Assembly (NCBI GenBank): GCA_964478545.1
Contig: CAYZIS010000017.1
Coordinates: forward strand, 1-55,221
Direction: 5' to 3'
Source of the DNA: DQWO01 sp964478545
GTDB lineage: Bacteria > Desulfobacterota > Anaeroferrophillalia > Anaeroferrophillales > Anaeroferrophillaceae
DNA: 55,221 bases
In this document: positions 25,455-33,251 of the stretch, in pieces
How the letters are laid out: every line of letters begins with the position of its first letter
How positions within the stretch are numbered: the stretch's first letter is position 1
Made by a program: the position numbers and the translations under genes
Notes under the pieces: model-generated
The model's input: the letters and a program-made list of their open reading frames with translations, nothing else
Databases searched by the model: none
Told to the model about the DNA's origin: nothing

Positions 25455-26798
25455 GTGAAAAAAGCTGAGATATTGCTGGTTAATCCCTGGATTACTGATT
25501 TCGCCGCCTATGATCTGTGGGCCAAACCCTTGGGACTTCTCTATCTTGGAGATATTCTGCGGCGTCTGGACGGGGTTGATGTTCGATTGCTTGATTGCCT
25601 GGATTTGGCTTTGTTGCCGGAGTCGTTGCGGCAGAAAGTGAAGCGGCGGTGTTATGGAACCGGGCATTATTTTCAACAAGTGATTGATCCACCGGTGGCC
25701 ATCCGGGATGTCCCCCGACGTTATAAACGTTATGGTCTGCCGGAGGAAGTTTTCCGGGCTCATTTGGAAAAGTTGTCGGTGCCGGACGTCGTGGTGATGA
25801 CCTCAAGGATGACCTACTGGTATCCTGGAGTGCAGCGGGCAATCCGGGTGATCAGAGAGGTTTTTCCGGCTACCGTGATCATTCTCGGGGGGATCTATGC
25901 GACTTTGTGTGCCGATCATGCCCGCCTTTACGCTGGTGCGGACCATGTGGTTACCGGTGCTGATCCGGGAGAGTTGTGCCGGATGCTCAAAAAACTTGAT
26001 ATTATTTCCATGGTTCCTGCCCCCCGGGAGCTTGATCTCTTCAACGCTTCACCGGCTTGGGATTTGTACCGGGAACATGATTTTCTGGTGCTTTTGACCA
26101 GCCTCGGCTGCCCCTATCGCTGTCCTTACTGCGCCTCGTCCCGGCTCTATCCCGGCTACCGGCGCCGGCCGCCGGAGCAGGTGTTTGCCGAGCTGGAATT
26201 CTGGTTGTCACGCTATCCTCAAGTGGGGGACATTGCTTTTTATGATGACGCCCTGCTACTACAGGCGGAATCCAGCCTGGTTCCCTTTCTCAAAAGAGTG
26301 ATAAACTATTTTCCTTCTCTTCGTTTTCATACTCCCAACGGTCTGCATGTAAATGCCATCACGCCGGAGCTGGCCCGGATGATGAAAGCCGCTGGTTTTA
26401 CCACCATCAGGCTCAGCCTGGAAACCACCAGTGAGATGTTACAGGAACAGTGGGGTGGCAAAACGGTTAAAAAACGTTTTGAGCAGACCATTGCCGATTT
26501 GATGGCAGCGGGATATCCTCCGGAACAGCTGGATGTCTATCTGCTGGTGGGAGTTCCGGGTCAGAGCTGGCAGCAGGTGAAAGAAGATGTGGAGTTTGTT
26601 AAATCCTTGGGATTGCATCCCCGGTTGACCGAGTATTCACCTCTACCAGGTACCGCCCTGTGGCCGGCTGCCTGTGAGTCCACGAATGTTGATCTGCCCG
26701 GCGAGCCTTTGTTTCATAATAATACCCTGGTTTCCTGTGGTGGCTCCGATTTTTCTCCGGATCGTTTGAACCAGCTGAAACATTTGGCTCGTTCCTGA
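25455..26798 (+). CDS. Radical SAM protein with B12-binding-like N-terminal domain
   Basis: Protein of about 447 residues. The N-terminal 165 residues (KAEILLVNPWITDF, KPLGLLYLGDILRRL, VIILGGIYATLCADHAR) have the Rossmann-like pattern of cobalamin-binding domains, but I do not see the DxHxxG cobalamin-ligand motif. The radical SAM core follows with SLGCPYRCPYCASSRLYPGY (CxxxCxxC). IAFYDDALL and LRLSLETTSEMLQEQWGG fit the B12-binding radical SAM class. The substrate is unknown. I prefer the GTG at 25455 (GGAG nine bases upstream) to a TTG at 25440. It is divergent from lon, with the A' element between them. It ends just before the convergent kinase gene. Confidence 0.8.
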   Translation: MKKAEILLVNPWITDFAAYDLWAKPLGLLYLGDILRRLDGVDVRLLDCLDLALLPESLRQKVKRRCYGTGHYFQQVIDPPVAIRDVPRRYKRYGLPEEVFRAHLEKLSVPDVVVMTSRMTYWYPGVQRAIRVIREVFPATVIILGGIYATLCADHARLYAGADHVVTGADPGELCRMLKKLDIISMVPAPRELDLFNASPAWDLYREHDFLVLLTSLGCPYRCPYCASSRLYPGYRRRPPEQVFAELEFWLSRYPQVGDIAFYDDALLLQAESSLVPFLKRVINYFPSLRFHTPNGLHVNAITPELARMMKAAGFTTIRLSLETTSEMLQEQWGGKTVKKRFEQTIADLMAAGYPPEQLDVYLLVGVPGQSWQQVKEDVEFVKSLGLHPRLTEYSPLPGTALWPAACESTNVDLPGEPLFHNNTLVSCGGSDFSPDRLNQLKHLARS

Positions 26799-26810
26799 GG
26801 TTTTTTTGTC

Positions 26811-28310
26811 TCAGGTAGCAGTTGTTGGGCCTGGTGTAAGGCTGATTACTACCACCAGGCCGGACGGCTGGCGGTTGCGGGCCGAAACCTGTCCCTGGCA
26901 GGCATCGATGCAGGTTTTGACAATGGCCAGTCCCAGGCCTGTGCCGCCGTGAGCTCGATTGCGGTCGGGTTCGAGCCGGAAGAAAGGTTCAAATATCCGT
27001 TCCAGATATGCTGGTGGTATCCCGGGACCCGTATCGGCTACCTCCAGAATGACTGTTTCGGCTGAAATGGTGGCGGAAATTTCCACTGGACCCGGTTTGC
27101 CACCATAACGGACGGCATTTCTGATCACATTGGTCAGTGCCCGAACCAGCAGGTCTGGGTTGGCCTTGACGCTGATGTTTTTATCGATATTGACATGGAT
27201 ATGGTTGTGGTCGATTTTTTCCCGGTCCATTGCCCGCTTCACAACCTCTGCCAGATTCATCTGCTCCAGGATAATTGCTTCCGGTCGCAGCTCGGCCCGG
27301 GAGAAGGTCAATATCTCACCAACCAGTTCCGAAATGTTTTCTGCTTCCTCTTGCACATCCCGGAAACCTTGAAGCTGACTTTCGTTGATTTTCATTTCCA
27401 GCACCCCGAGTCCCATTGTAAGCCGGGACAGCGGCGAGCAAAGTTCATGGGCAACATCACTGAGAAAACGCTTCTGTCCCTGGATAAAGCTATCCAACCG
27501 GGCTGCCATGCTGTTGATGGAGCGTCCCAGACGGCCGATTTCATCGGCCCTCTGTTCTTTCAGTTGAATCCGGAAATGTCCCCGGGCAATTTCTTCGGTT
27601 GCTTGGGTGATGGTTTTGAGCGGCCTGGTGAGATGACGGACCATGGGCCACCACCAGAGCAGGGAAAAAGCGACGACCACTAAAGCCGCGATAATCCAGG
27701 GCATGGGATTGGGGTAGAGCCCGGAAGCAAAGAGAGAATCGGTGACCGCCAGTAGCATAGCCGGGACAAAACCATTACCCGCCCGATTCATGATCGGAAC
27801 CGGCAGGCCGAGCCAGTAACGGCTGGGATGATGCGTGTGAACTCGCATAAAACGCTGGGGAGGCGGTCCCCTTTGTGGATTTTTGTGAGTTTTGCCGCGG
27901 CCCCGATAATGGTTTGAATCTGACTGGGGTTGGGAGTGTCGCGGTCCCTGCCGGTTTTCGAAATCATACTGACGCCAATTCTTAAGTTTCTCTTTGACTT
28001 CTGGTGGCAGCACAACCTTTTCCCCGGCGAGGGGGAAACCCTTGGGGGCAAAAAGGAAGAGTTTGACTTTGAATGCCTGTCCGTATCGATCAAGCAATCC
28101 ATCCCACTCTTCCCGTGGAGCACGGGTCAACTCATGGCGGATCAGGTAGCGCAAAGAGGCGGTTTCTCTTTCCGGTTTAAGACGCAATAGCGAATCTGGG
28201 GGCACATAGAACTGTATCTGGAAAAAGATACCCAGAATCAGACCCAGGAGTAGCAGATTCAAAAAAAACCAGGTCAAAAACTTGACAAAAATGGACTTCC
28301 ACCAAAACAT
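26811..28310 (-). CDS. CpxA-like envelope-stress sensor histidine kinase
   Basis: Inner-membrane sensor kinase of 499 residues. The first membrane helix is at residues 12-32. A periplasmic domain of about 140 residues contains a polar insert rich in His, Gln and Arg (near residues 120-165). The second helix, WIIAALVVVAFSLLWWW, leads into HAMP (LTRPLKTITQATEEIARGHF), the H-box FLSDVAHELCSPLSRL, and the ATP domain with DTGPGIPPAYLERIFEPFFR and GGTGLGLAIVKTCID. The architecture and the H-box match CpxA. AGGAGAAC lies before the ATG, which is two bases past the regulator's stop. The His-rich loop might bind metal, but that is only inferred from composition. Confidence 0.85.
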   Translation of the reverse strand: MFWWKSIFVKFLTWFFLNLLLLGLILGIFFQIQFYVPPDSLLRLKPERETASLRYLIRHELTRAPREEWDGLLDRYGQAFKVKLFLFAPKGFPLAGEKVVLPPEVKEKLKNWRQYDFENRQGPRHSQPQSDSNHYRGRGKTHKNPQRGPPPQRFMRVHTHHPSRYWLGLPVPIMNRAGNGFVPAMLLAVTDSLFASGLYPNPMPWIIAALVVVAFSLLWWWPMVRHLTRPLKTITQATEEIARGHFRIQLKEQRADEIGRLGRSINSMAARLDSFIQGQKRFLSDVAHELCSPLSRLTMGLGVLEMKINESQLQGFRDVQEEAENISELVGEILTFSRAELRPEAIILEQMNLAEVVKRAMDREKIDHNHIHVNIDKNISVKANPDLLVRALTNVIRNAVRYGGKPGPVEISATISAETVILEVADTGPGIPPAYLERIFEPFFRLEPDRNRAHGGTGLGLAIVKTCIDACQGQVSARNRQPSGLVVVISLTPGPTTAT

Positions 28311-28312
28311 AA

Positions 28313-29038
28313 TCAGTTCTCCTGCCCAGGCACAAACATATAACCGGAGCTTCTTACGGTTTTAATGTAGCGTGGTTCCTTGGGGTTGTCCTGTAATTTT
28401 CGCCGCAGGGATGAGATGTGGACATCGATGGAACGGTCAAAAACATTATAATCACGGCCGCTGACCAGGTCGAGGAGGCGATCACGGGAGAGAACCCGAC
28501 CACGATTTTTCCCCAGAGAGGTGAGTAAATCAAGCTCGATAGCGGTCAGATTCAGGATCTCATCCCCCCTGGTAACCGTCCTGGCTGCCGGATTAATTTC
28601 CAGGTCGGCTATGATCAGGAAATCACTTTCACCTTTTTTATCAACAGCCTTGTTTTTCTCCCTGGTTGCAACCGTTCTCCTGGTAACGGCCCGTAACCGG
28701 GCCAGAAGCTCTCGGGAGGAGAAGGTTTTAGGTAGATAATCATCTGCCCCCATTTCCAGCCCGACGATGCGATCAGTCTCATCACCACGGGCCATGAACA
28801 TCAGAATTGGGACTTTGGATTTCTCCCGCAGCCGTCGCAAAACTTCAAAGCCATCCATGCCCGGCAGCATGACGTCAAGAAGTATGGCGCTGAAACTTTC
28901 CTCCAGTGCCCGTTGCAAACCTTCAGGGCCGCTATAGGCGGCTTGAACTTCAAATCCCATGGGCTCAAGGTATTCCCGCACCAGGCGACACAGTTTCTCA
29001 TCATCATCAATAATGAGTATTTTCATCATGGTTTCCAT
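28313..29038 (-). CDS. OmpR/CpxR-like response regulator with altered switch residues
   Basis: Receiver plus winged-helix regulator of 241 residues. The acidic pocket (ILIIDDDEKL) and phosphoacceptor (AILLDVMLPGMDGFEVLRRL) are intact. The usual switch Thr/Ser is replaced: the segment reads PILMFMARGDETDRIVGLEM where relatives have MLTARGDE. The conserved Pro after the active-site Lys is also lost, with LPKTFSSREL instead of LPKPFNPREL. The C-terminal DNA-binding domain looks normal (LTAIELDLLTSLGKNRGRVL, RSIDVHISSLRRKLQDNP, IKTVRSSGYMFV). The true start may be one of the two adjacent ATGs at 29029/29026. It is cotranscribed with the kinase and divergent from a Spy-like gene. Confidence 0.87.
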   Translation of the reverse strand: METMMKILIIDDDEKLCRLVREYLEPMGFEVQAAYSGPEGLQRALEESFSAILLDVMLPGMDGFEVLRRLREKSKVPILMFMARGDETDRIVGLEMGADDYLPKTFSSRELLARLRAVTRRTVATREKNKAVDKKGESDFLIIADLEINPAARTVTRGDEILNLTAIELDLLTSLGKNRGRVLSRDRLLDLVSGRDYNVFDRSIDVHISSLRRKLQDNPKEPRYIKTVRSSGYMFVPGQEN

Positions 29039-29098
29039 TATGGGTAAACTGTTTTATAGATGAGCGGATTTTTTCCATCAGATTGTAATAGTTACCAT

Positions 29099-29347
29099 CA
29101 GTACTGTCCGGTATGCTTTTTACGTCGTGTTCAATGTCGGCAACCGGTGCTGTTTCAAGCGCGACATCGTGAGATGACGTTGCTTTTCCCGGCGATTGGA
29201 GCGTGAAAGTTGCCATGTTTGAGCCCTACAGGGCGAGTTTGGCAACTTTAGCATAATGAGCCTCTGGAAAAGCAGGCAATCGAGCGCCAAAAAGCGCTGA
29301 AATCAGCTCCGGTTGACAGTATGTAACTTTCTAACCGGACACTGCTG
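29099..29347 (+). mobile_element. Family A non-autonomous element, copy 3
   Basis: A 249-bp copy with termini CAGTACTGTCCGG and CCGGACACTGCTG. The flanking 9-mers are AGTTACCAT and AGCTACCAT, a target duplication with one later change. It occupies the divergent region between the Cpx-like regulator and the Spy-like gene, so it separates the two promoters by a quarter kilobase. Confidence 0.9.
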
Positions 29348-29391
29348 AGCTACCATAAAAATACCGGACATCAGTGATAAAATAAACAATT

Positions 29392-29439
29392 TTTACAATT
29401 CCTTTACAAAAAAACGGCTTGCCAACATAAAATATTTAC
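29392..29439. promoter_or_regulatory. CpxR-like box upstream of the Spy-like gene
   Basis: TTTAC at 29392-29396 and TTTAC at 29403-29407 have an 11-base pitch. On the minus strand this reads GTAAA-N6-GTAAA, close to the enterobacterial CpxR box (GTAAA-N5-GTAAA). A third TTTAC lies at 29435-29439, about three helical turns on. The site lies about 110 bases before the Spy-like gene and is preserved on that gene's side of the inserted element. Confidence 0.5.
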
Positions 29440-29509
29440 AATGCTGCCCTATATTACCTCTTAAGCAAGGCAAATCAAACAACAATCAATCTAAGAAAGG
29501 AGAAACACG

Positions 29510-30043
29510 ATGGAAAAAATCATGAAACAGGAAAAAGGAAAGATGTTAACTCTCTTGGTTGCGTTGGTCGTAGCCGCCGTTATGGTGCTGCCATCTACCG
29601 GATTCAGCAGGGGACCTGGTGACGGTTCATGCTTTCATGACGGTTTTGCCCAAAGGGCCGGAGAAATCAGGGGTGCTTTGAACTTGGATAAAAACCAGAA
29701 TGATCTCTGGGAGACCATGAAACAGTCGATGCAAAAGTTTCGCGACCTGGCTCTGCAGGAAGGTGACCAGCTGGATGCTGGTGCCAGACGTCGGTTTATG
29801 GCTCGCAACCATCTGATCCTGAGGGCGGAACTGGCGGCTGAAAATCCTGATTTCGAATCTGTGGGGAAAAAATTGAAAGCTGAATACCCGGGAAAATTAC
29901 ATGAAGCGTTTAATGAAACCGTTGATGCCAGGGTCGCGTTCTTTGCCAGCCTCACTCTCGAGCAGCGCGATGCCATGCTGAAAATGGAAGGCCGAGGCCG
30001 TCACCATGGACAAAAGCCGCGCAGAGGAATGCCTGGTAAATAG
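29510..30043 (+). CDS. Spy/CpxP-like periplasmic chaperone
   Basis: Small periplasmic protein of 177 residues with an N-terminal signal (LTLLVALVVAAVMVLPSTGFS). Two LTxxQ-type motifs, the hallmark of Spy/CpxP/ZraP proteins, can be seen as LNLDKNQNDLWETM and LTLEQRDAML. Between them is a charged helical stretch. The C-terminus is His/Arg-rich (GRGRHHGQKPRRG), suggesting metal or polyanion contact. Family members act as ATP-independent chaperones or as inhibitors of their cognate sensor. AGGAG lies seven bases before the ATG. It is divergent from the CpxA/CpxR-like pair and carries CpxR-like boxes upstream, so it is the likely target and feedback partner. Confidence 0.82.
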   Translation: MEKIMKQEKGKMLTLLVALVVAAVMVLPSTGFSRGPGDGSCFHDGFAQRAGEIRGALNLDKNQNDLWETMKQSMQKFRDLALQEGDQLDAGARRRFMARNHLILRAELAAENPDFESVGKKLKAEYPGKLHEAFNETVDARVAFFASLTLEQRDAMLKMEGRGRHHGQKPRRGMPGK

Positions 30044-30091
30044 TGTTTTCTCATCGCTGATTTCGTGATTTGGTTTTGAATAAAAAAATCT

Positions 30092-30125
30092 AAAGGCCGT
30101 TTTTCCAACAGGGAAAACGGCCTTT
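30092..30125 (+). terminator. Terminator after the Spy-like gene
   Basis: AAAGGCCGTTTTTCC (30092-30106) pairs with GGGAAAACGGCCTTT (30111-30125) with one mismatch around a four-base loop. The stem begins with AAA and ends with TTT, so it may also act on the other strand. Confidence 0.75.
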
Positions 30126-30319
30126 GTAGAATTCATAACCAGGGAGTTCCGGCGGTGAAAAACAACAGACGTTCCTGAAAAATTTATTTTTAAATTGTTG
30201 ATGCCTTGCGGTCAGTTTGCTACCATCAAGGCCAGGGGTATTAATTTGTCCCCCTGTGCGATGGAGTGAAAATTCTCTTTGCCGACTATCCGGAAATGGA
30301 GGGGTACAACCTGGATTGC

Positions 30320-30832
30320 TTATTTCCAGTGTCCTGGGATCCAGCGACCGTGAGGACCGCGATGCCTCGGGACCCAAACCTTATTTGGGTGGCGGGGTTT
30401 GGGCGGAATTACCTCGATATGTTTAGAGTGACCCGGAATCCAGACTCCGGTATGGTTGAAATGACCTGCTACCCATACCGTGCCTTTGGCTGATGAACCG
30501 GTGTAGTTCCAATGTCCTGGAATCCAGCGACCGGTCGTTCTCCTGTGCCTTGGTACCCAGACTGCTTCCCTGCCCGGTGTGGCGATGGTTATCCAATGGC
30601 CGGGAACCCAGGCTCTGTCATTGTTGAAATGACCCTTGATCCAGGCCTTTTCCTTGATGCCGGGGCCGGTGTAGTTCCAATGTCCGGGGATGAGGATGCC
30701 GGCCATGTTCTGGTGTGGTGCCACCCAGACAAATAGTTTTCCCGGTTTGGGAGGTTTGGAGTAGGCTGCGGGACAGATGCCAAGGGCCATGGCGATAAGT
30801 ATAACAATAAATATTGGTTTGCGTGAGTTCAT
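30320..30832 (-). CDS. Secreted GHW-repeat protein (YXWGXW/WXXGXW type)
   Basis: Exported protein of 170 residues with a signal peptide ending near AAYSKPPKPG. The mature part consists of about seven short repeats around a Gly-His-Trp/Phe core: LIPGHWNYTG, WIKGHFNND, WVPGHWITI, WIPGHWNYTG, WVAGHFNHTG, WIPGHSKH and WIPGHWK, with VWVPRHR spacers. Such tandem WxxGHW repeats occur in envelope proteins of unknown function. The regular His/Trp spacing suggests a beta-rich surface that might bind metal or polysaccharide, but no role is established. The lower strand is coding, and the opposite strand shows only shadow frames. The 277-base region 30043-30320 between this gene and the Spy-like gene holds only a terminator. 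Confidence 0.78.
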   Translation of the reverse strand: MNSRKPIFIVILIAMALGICPAAYSKPPKPGKLFVWVAPHQNMAGILIPGHWNYTGPGIKEKAWIKGHFNNDRAWVPGHWITIATPGREAVWVPRHRRTTGRWIPGHWNYTGSSAKGTVWVAGHFNHTGVWIPGHSKHIEVIPPKPRHPNKVWVPRHRGPHGRWIPGHWK

Positions 30833-30867
30833 GATTATTCCTCCCTGTAGGGTTTGCCCAAAGAAGT

Positions 30868-31509
30868 TTATTTCTCTATTTTTATTTCTACTCTCCTGTT
30901 TTTGTTCCGTCCTTGGGGATTGTCTGATCCATCTGGTTTTGTATTAGACTCTACAGGTCTTGACTCCCCATACCCTTTGGTCAAAAACTTTACCTGATTG
31001 AGGTCTCCCTTTTCCAAAAGCCATACCTTAACGGAATCAGCCCTTTTTTGGGAAAGCTTCAGGTTATATGAATCTGACCCCTTCGAGTCTGTATGTCCTT
31101 CGATGAGCACATTTTCCTTCTTCAGCTCCTTAATTATTTTTGCAATCTTGTGGAGGGTTTTCTCTGCCTCAGGCCTGATCTTCCATTTATCAAAATTAAA
31201 TAAAACATCTCCTGAAAGGGAAATCTGAATCTCCGTGCCTACCATTTTTGCATGTAAGTCTTTAAGAGCTTCTTCAACCTTGATGGCTTTGCCGGATATT
31301 TCTATTGGTCCAAGACCAATAATATCAGCGGTTTTATAGTCTATTGGAATAGCTCCTCTATCCTTGCCAAGCTGTTTAACGGCCTCCTCCGCGGCCATAA
31401 CTGTCTTTTCATCATCCGGGCTCGGATAAAGGCTGGTGGCAATGACAAAATTGTTCAAATATCCAAAGAATAGCATGGTTAAAAAGATCATCCTTATTGT
31501 CGATGTCAT
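30868..31509 (-). CDS. OmpA-family peptidoglycan-associated protein
   Basis: Secreted or periplasmic protein of 213 residues. After an N-terminal signal-like helix (IRMIFLTMLFFGYLNNF) and a variable region of about 80 residues, the C-terminal OmpA domain is complete: VLFNFDKWKIRPEAEKTL, IEGHTDSKGSDSYNLKLSQ, KRADSVKVWL and GRNKNRRVEI. The Asp and Arg that hold diaminopimelate in peptidoglycan are present. It has no beta-barrel, so it anchors something to the cell wall rather than forming a pore. It lies 14 bases downstream of a small secreted protein gene on the same strand. Codon choice here is more A/T-rich than in the surrounding genes, which suggests separate ancestry. Confidence 0.88.
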   Translation of the reverse strand: MTSTIRMIFLTMLFFGYLNNFVIATSLYPSPDDEKTVMAAEEAVKQLGKDRGAIPIDYKTADIIGLGPIEISGKAIKVEEALKDLHAKMVGTEIQISLSGDVLFNFDKWKIRPEAEKTLHKIAKIIKELKKENVLIEGHTDSKGSDSYNLKLSQKRADSVKVWLLEKGDLNQVKFLTKGYGESRPVESNTKPDGSDNPQGRNKNRRVEIKIEK

Positions 31510-31522
31510 GGTAATCTCCCGT

Positions 31523-31984
31523 TTATCTTTTTATTTCAATCTCTTCAAATGGAAGGATACCCGGGATAATGATATCAATAGTATCGCTTGTTTCCGGTGG
31601 AGCAGGAAATTTAATCCATATAATTGTTTGTGCACCGGAATCTATGTATCGTTCGACTTTACCGCCATTACTGCCACGGTCTTGTGGTCCGGCAATATAT
31701 TTTCCTTCTGAGTCTTTTAACGCGAAGTATTTTTTCTTATTTTTAATATCTGTGTAATAGACGGATTTGTATGTGCATTCCATCTTATTGCTTTTAGAAG
31801 CAATATTTTTTAGTTTAATTTTGACGGTGAGTACTTCTCTTCTCACTTTGGCGCCAATCAGTGAGGCTTCAAAGTTACCATCAGATGAAGGCTGCGTTTG
31901 TATGGCCTCTTGCGCATATCCCGGAAGTGAAAACAACGACCCAATTACCAAAGCCATAATTATTGCTAAAGATATCCTTTTCAT
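31523..31984 (-). CDS. Small secreted protein of unknown function
   Basis: I do not recognise the family. The 153-residue product has a clear signal peptide (ISLAIIMALVIGSLFSLPGYA, cleavage after AQA-like residues) and a predicted all-beta body: VLTVKIKLKNIASKSNKM, VYYTDIKNKKKYFALKDSEGKYI and QTIIWIKFPAPPETSDTIDI. The alternation of strands and the DSEGK turn resemble DUF4352-like or Ig-like extracellular domains. It is the upstream gene of a two-gene unit with the OmpA-like protein (14-base gap), so a cell-wall-tethered partner role is plausible. Codon use is A/T-rich. The 288 bases between it and lemA hold no gene I can support. Confidence 0.65.
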   Translation of the reverse strand: MKRISLAIIMALVIGSLFSLPGYAQEAIQTQPSSDGNFEASLIGAKVRREVLTVKIKLKNIASKSNKMECTYKSVYYTDIKNKKKYFALKDSEGKYIAGPQDRGSNGGKVERYIDSGAQTIIWIKFPAPPETSDTIDIIIPGILPFEEIEIKR

Positions 31985-32272
31985 TTCCTTTTTCCTCCTG
32001 TTTTTTAATTGTTTTCCAGCATCCGCTTATGCAGATGCCATTTCTGCTATAAAAGTTTCACGTTTTTTCTGAATGTGTTGTTGTTTTCCACGATATTTAC
32101 CTCAGGAAAAGTTTTTTCCGCAGAAAATGTTCTATTTCCATGTACCATATCGGCAATGATGGCCAAAAAGATGAATGGAAATATCTGGATAAAAACATTT
32201 TAATTTCCATGATGCATATGCTACCATCATTGTGTGTTTTCAGCCTGTGGTAAAAAAGGGAGAATATGGTTT

Positions 32273-32845
32273 ATGAATCCCGTAGTAATTATTTTTCCTG
32301 CCTTTGTGTTGTTTGTTTTGATTGCCTGGGCCGTGGGGACCTATAATAAATTTGTCAAGTATCGAAACCGGATTGAAGAGGCATGGAGCGGCATTGATGT
32401 GGCCTTGAAGCAGCGGGCTAACATGATTCCTAATCTGGTGCGGGTCATTGAGGGTTATGGTGCCCATGAGGCAAAGATTTTTCAGGAGAAAACCAAGGTT
32501 TTGGGGGAAGTAAATGGTGGCCAGCATGAGCGCCTGGCGGAGGAAAGTCTGATTTCCAAATCTCTCGGGGGGTTATTGGCTCTGGCGGAGGCTTATCCAG
32601 AGCTGAAATCCAGTGAAAACTTTCTTGATCTGCAAAACAACCTGGATGAAATCGAGCGGGAGGTACAGAAAACCCGGAATCGCTATAATGCTTTTATCGG
32701 TCGTTACAACGTCTTGGTAGAGTCTTTTCCGGCGAATTTTATTGCCCGAAAATTCGGTTTTCAAAAACGGAATTACCTGGCCTTGGAACTTGCCACCCAG
32801 CGCGAGATGCCGGAAGTAAAGTTTGTGGATAGCAATAATGACTGA
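32273..32845 (+). CDS. LemA family protein
   Basis: LemA proteins are single-span membrane proteins of unknown function with a cytoplasmic or periplasmic helical bundle. Here the N-terminal helix is PVVIIFPAFVLFVLIAWAVG, followed by the signature YNKFVKYRNRIEEAWSGIDV, KQRANMIPNLVRVIEGYGAH and, near the end, NRYNAFIGRYNVLVESFPAN and FGFQKRNYLALE. Length is 190 residues. I chose the ATG at 32273 (GGGAG upstream) rather than 32234 because the protein then starts with its membrane helix. It stands alone on the plus strand between minus-strand genes. Confidence 0.88.
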   Translation: MNPVVIIFPAFVLFVLIAWAVGTYNKFVKYRNRIEEAWSGIDVALKQRANMIPNLVRVIEGYGAHEAKIFQEKTKVLGEVNGGQHERLAEESLISKSLGGLLALAEAYPELKSSENFLDLQNNLDEIEREVQKTRNRYNAFIGRYNVLVESFPANFIARKFGFQKRNYLALELATQREMPEVKFVDSNND

Positions 32846-32955
32846 TGATCTGTGTTTGACTAAGAGTGGCGCGATTAGCTACCATGATTATGGCTTTATG
32901 GGGAAGCTCTCAAAACCTTACAGCCTGGGTGAATTGTAGAAATTATTGGAAAAAC

Positions 32956-33249
32956 TCATTGCTGTTCGGTAAGCTTGTTACGTTCATTTTCAATCCTTTG
33001 GTACTCATGTCTTGCCATTCGCCGGTATATCTGAATTTCTCCGGGAAACCCCTGTCCCGAGACCAGGGAAATAACCTTCTGCAGGTCCTGTTCCGAAAAA
33101 GCAATGCACATGCCGCAATCTGAACTTATCTCCCTTGGCACCGGAACCAGATCGATGGTCATTCCGGCCTCTTTGAGCAGCTCCTCTGCTTTCATGACGT
33201 AATGGATGGAGTTGAAAAGCAGATAAGTATGCAGGTTCATGGTTTTCAA
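32956..33249 (-). CDS. DUF3343 protein, putative Se/S carrier
   Basis: A 97-residue protein of the DUF3343 type. HTYLLFNSIHYVMKAEELLKEAG and the Cys pair in SSDCGMCIAF are the visible hallmarks. Members are annotated as putative selenium or sulfur carriers because they cluster with selenium genes and a Cys motif faces a small ferredoxin-like fold. It lies two bases downstream of the cysteine desulfurase gene and ends the yedF-csd-DUF3343 unit. The role here, passing selenide or persulfide, is inferred from context. The C-terminal 25 residues are polar and likely disordered. Confidence 0.82.
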   Translation of the reverse strand: MKTMNLHTYLLFNSIHYVMKAEELLKEAGMTIDLVPVPREISSDCGMCIAFSEQDLQKVISLVSGQGFPGEIQIYRRMARHEYQRIENERNKLTEQQ

Positions 33250-33251
33250 TT

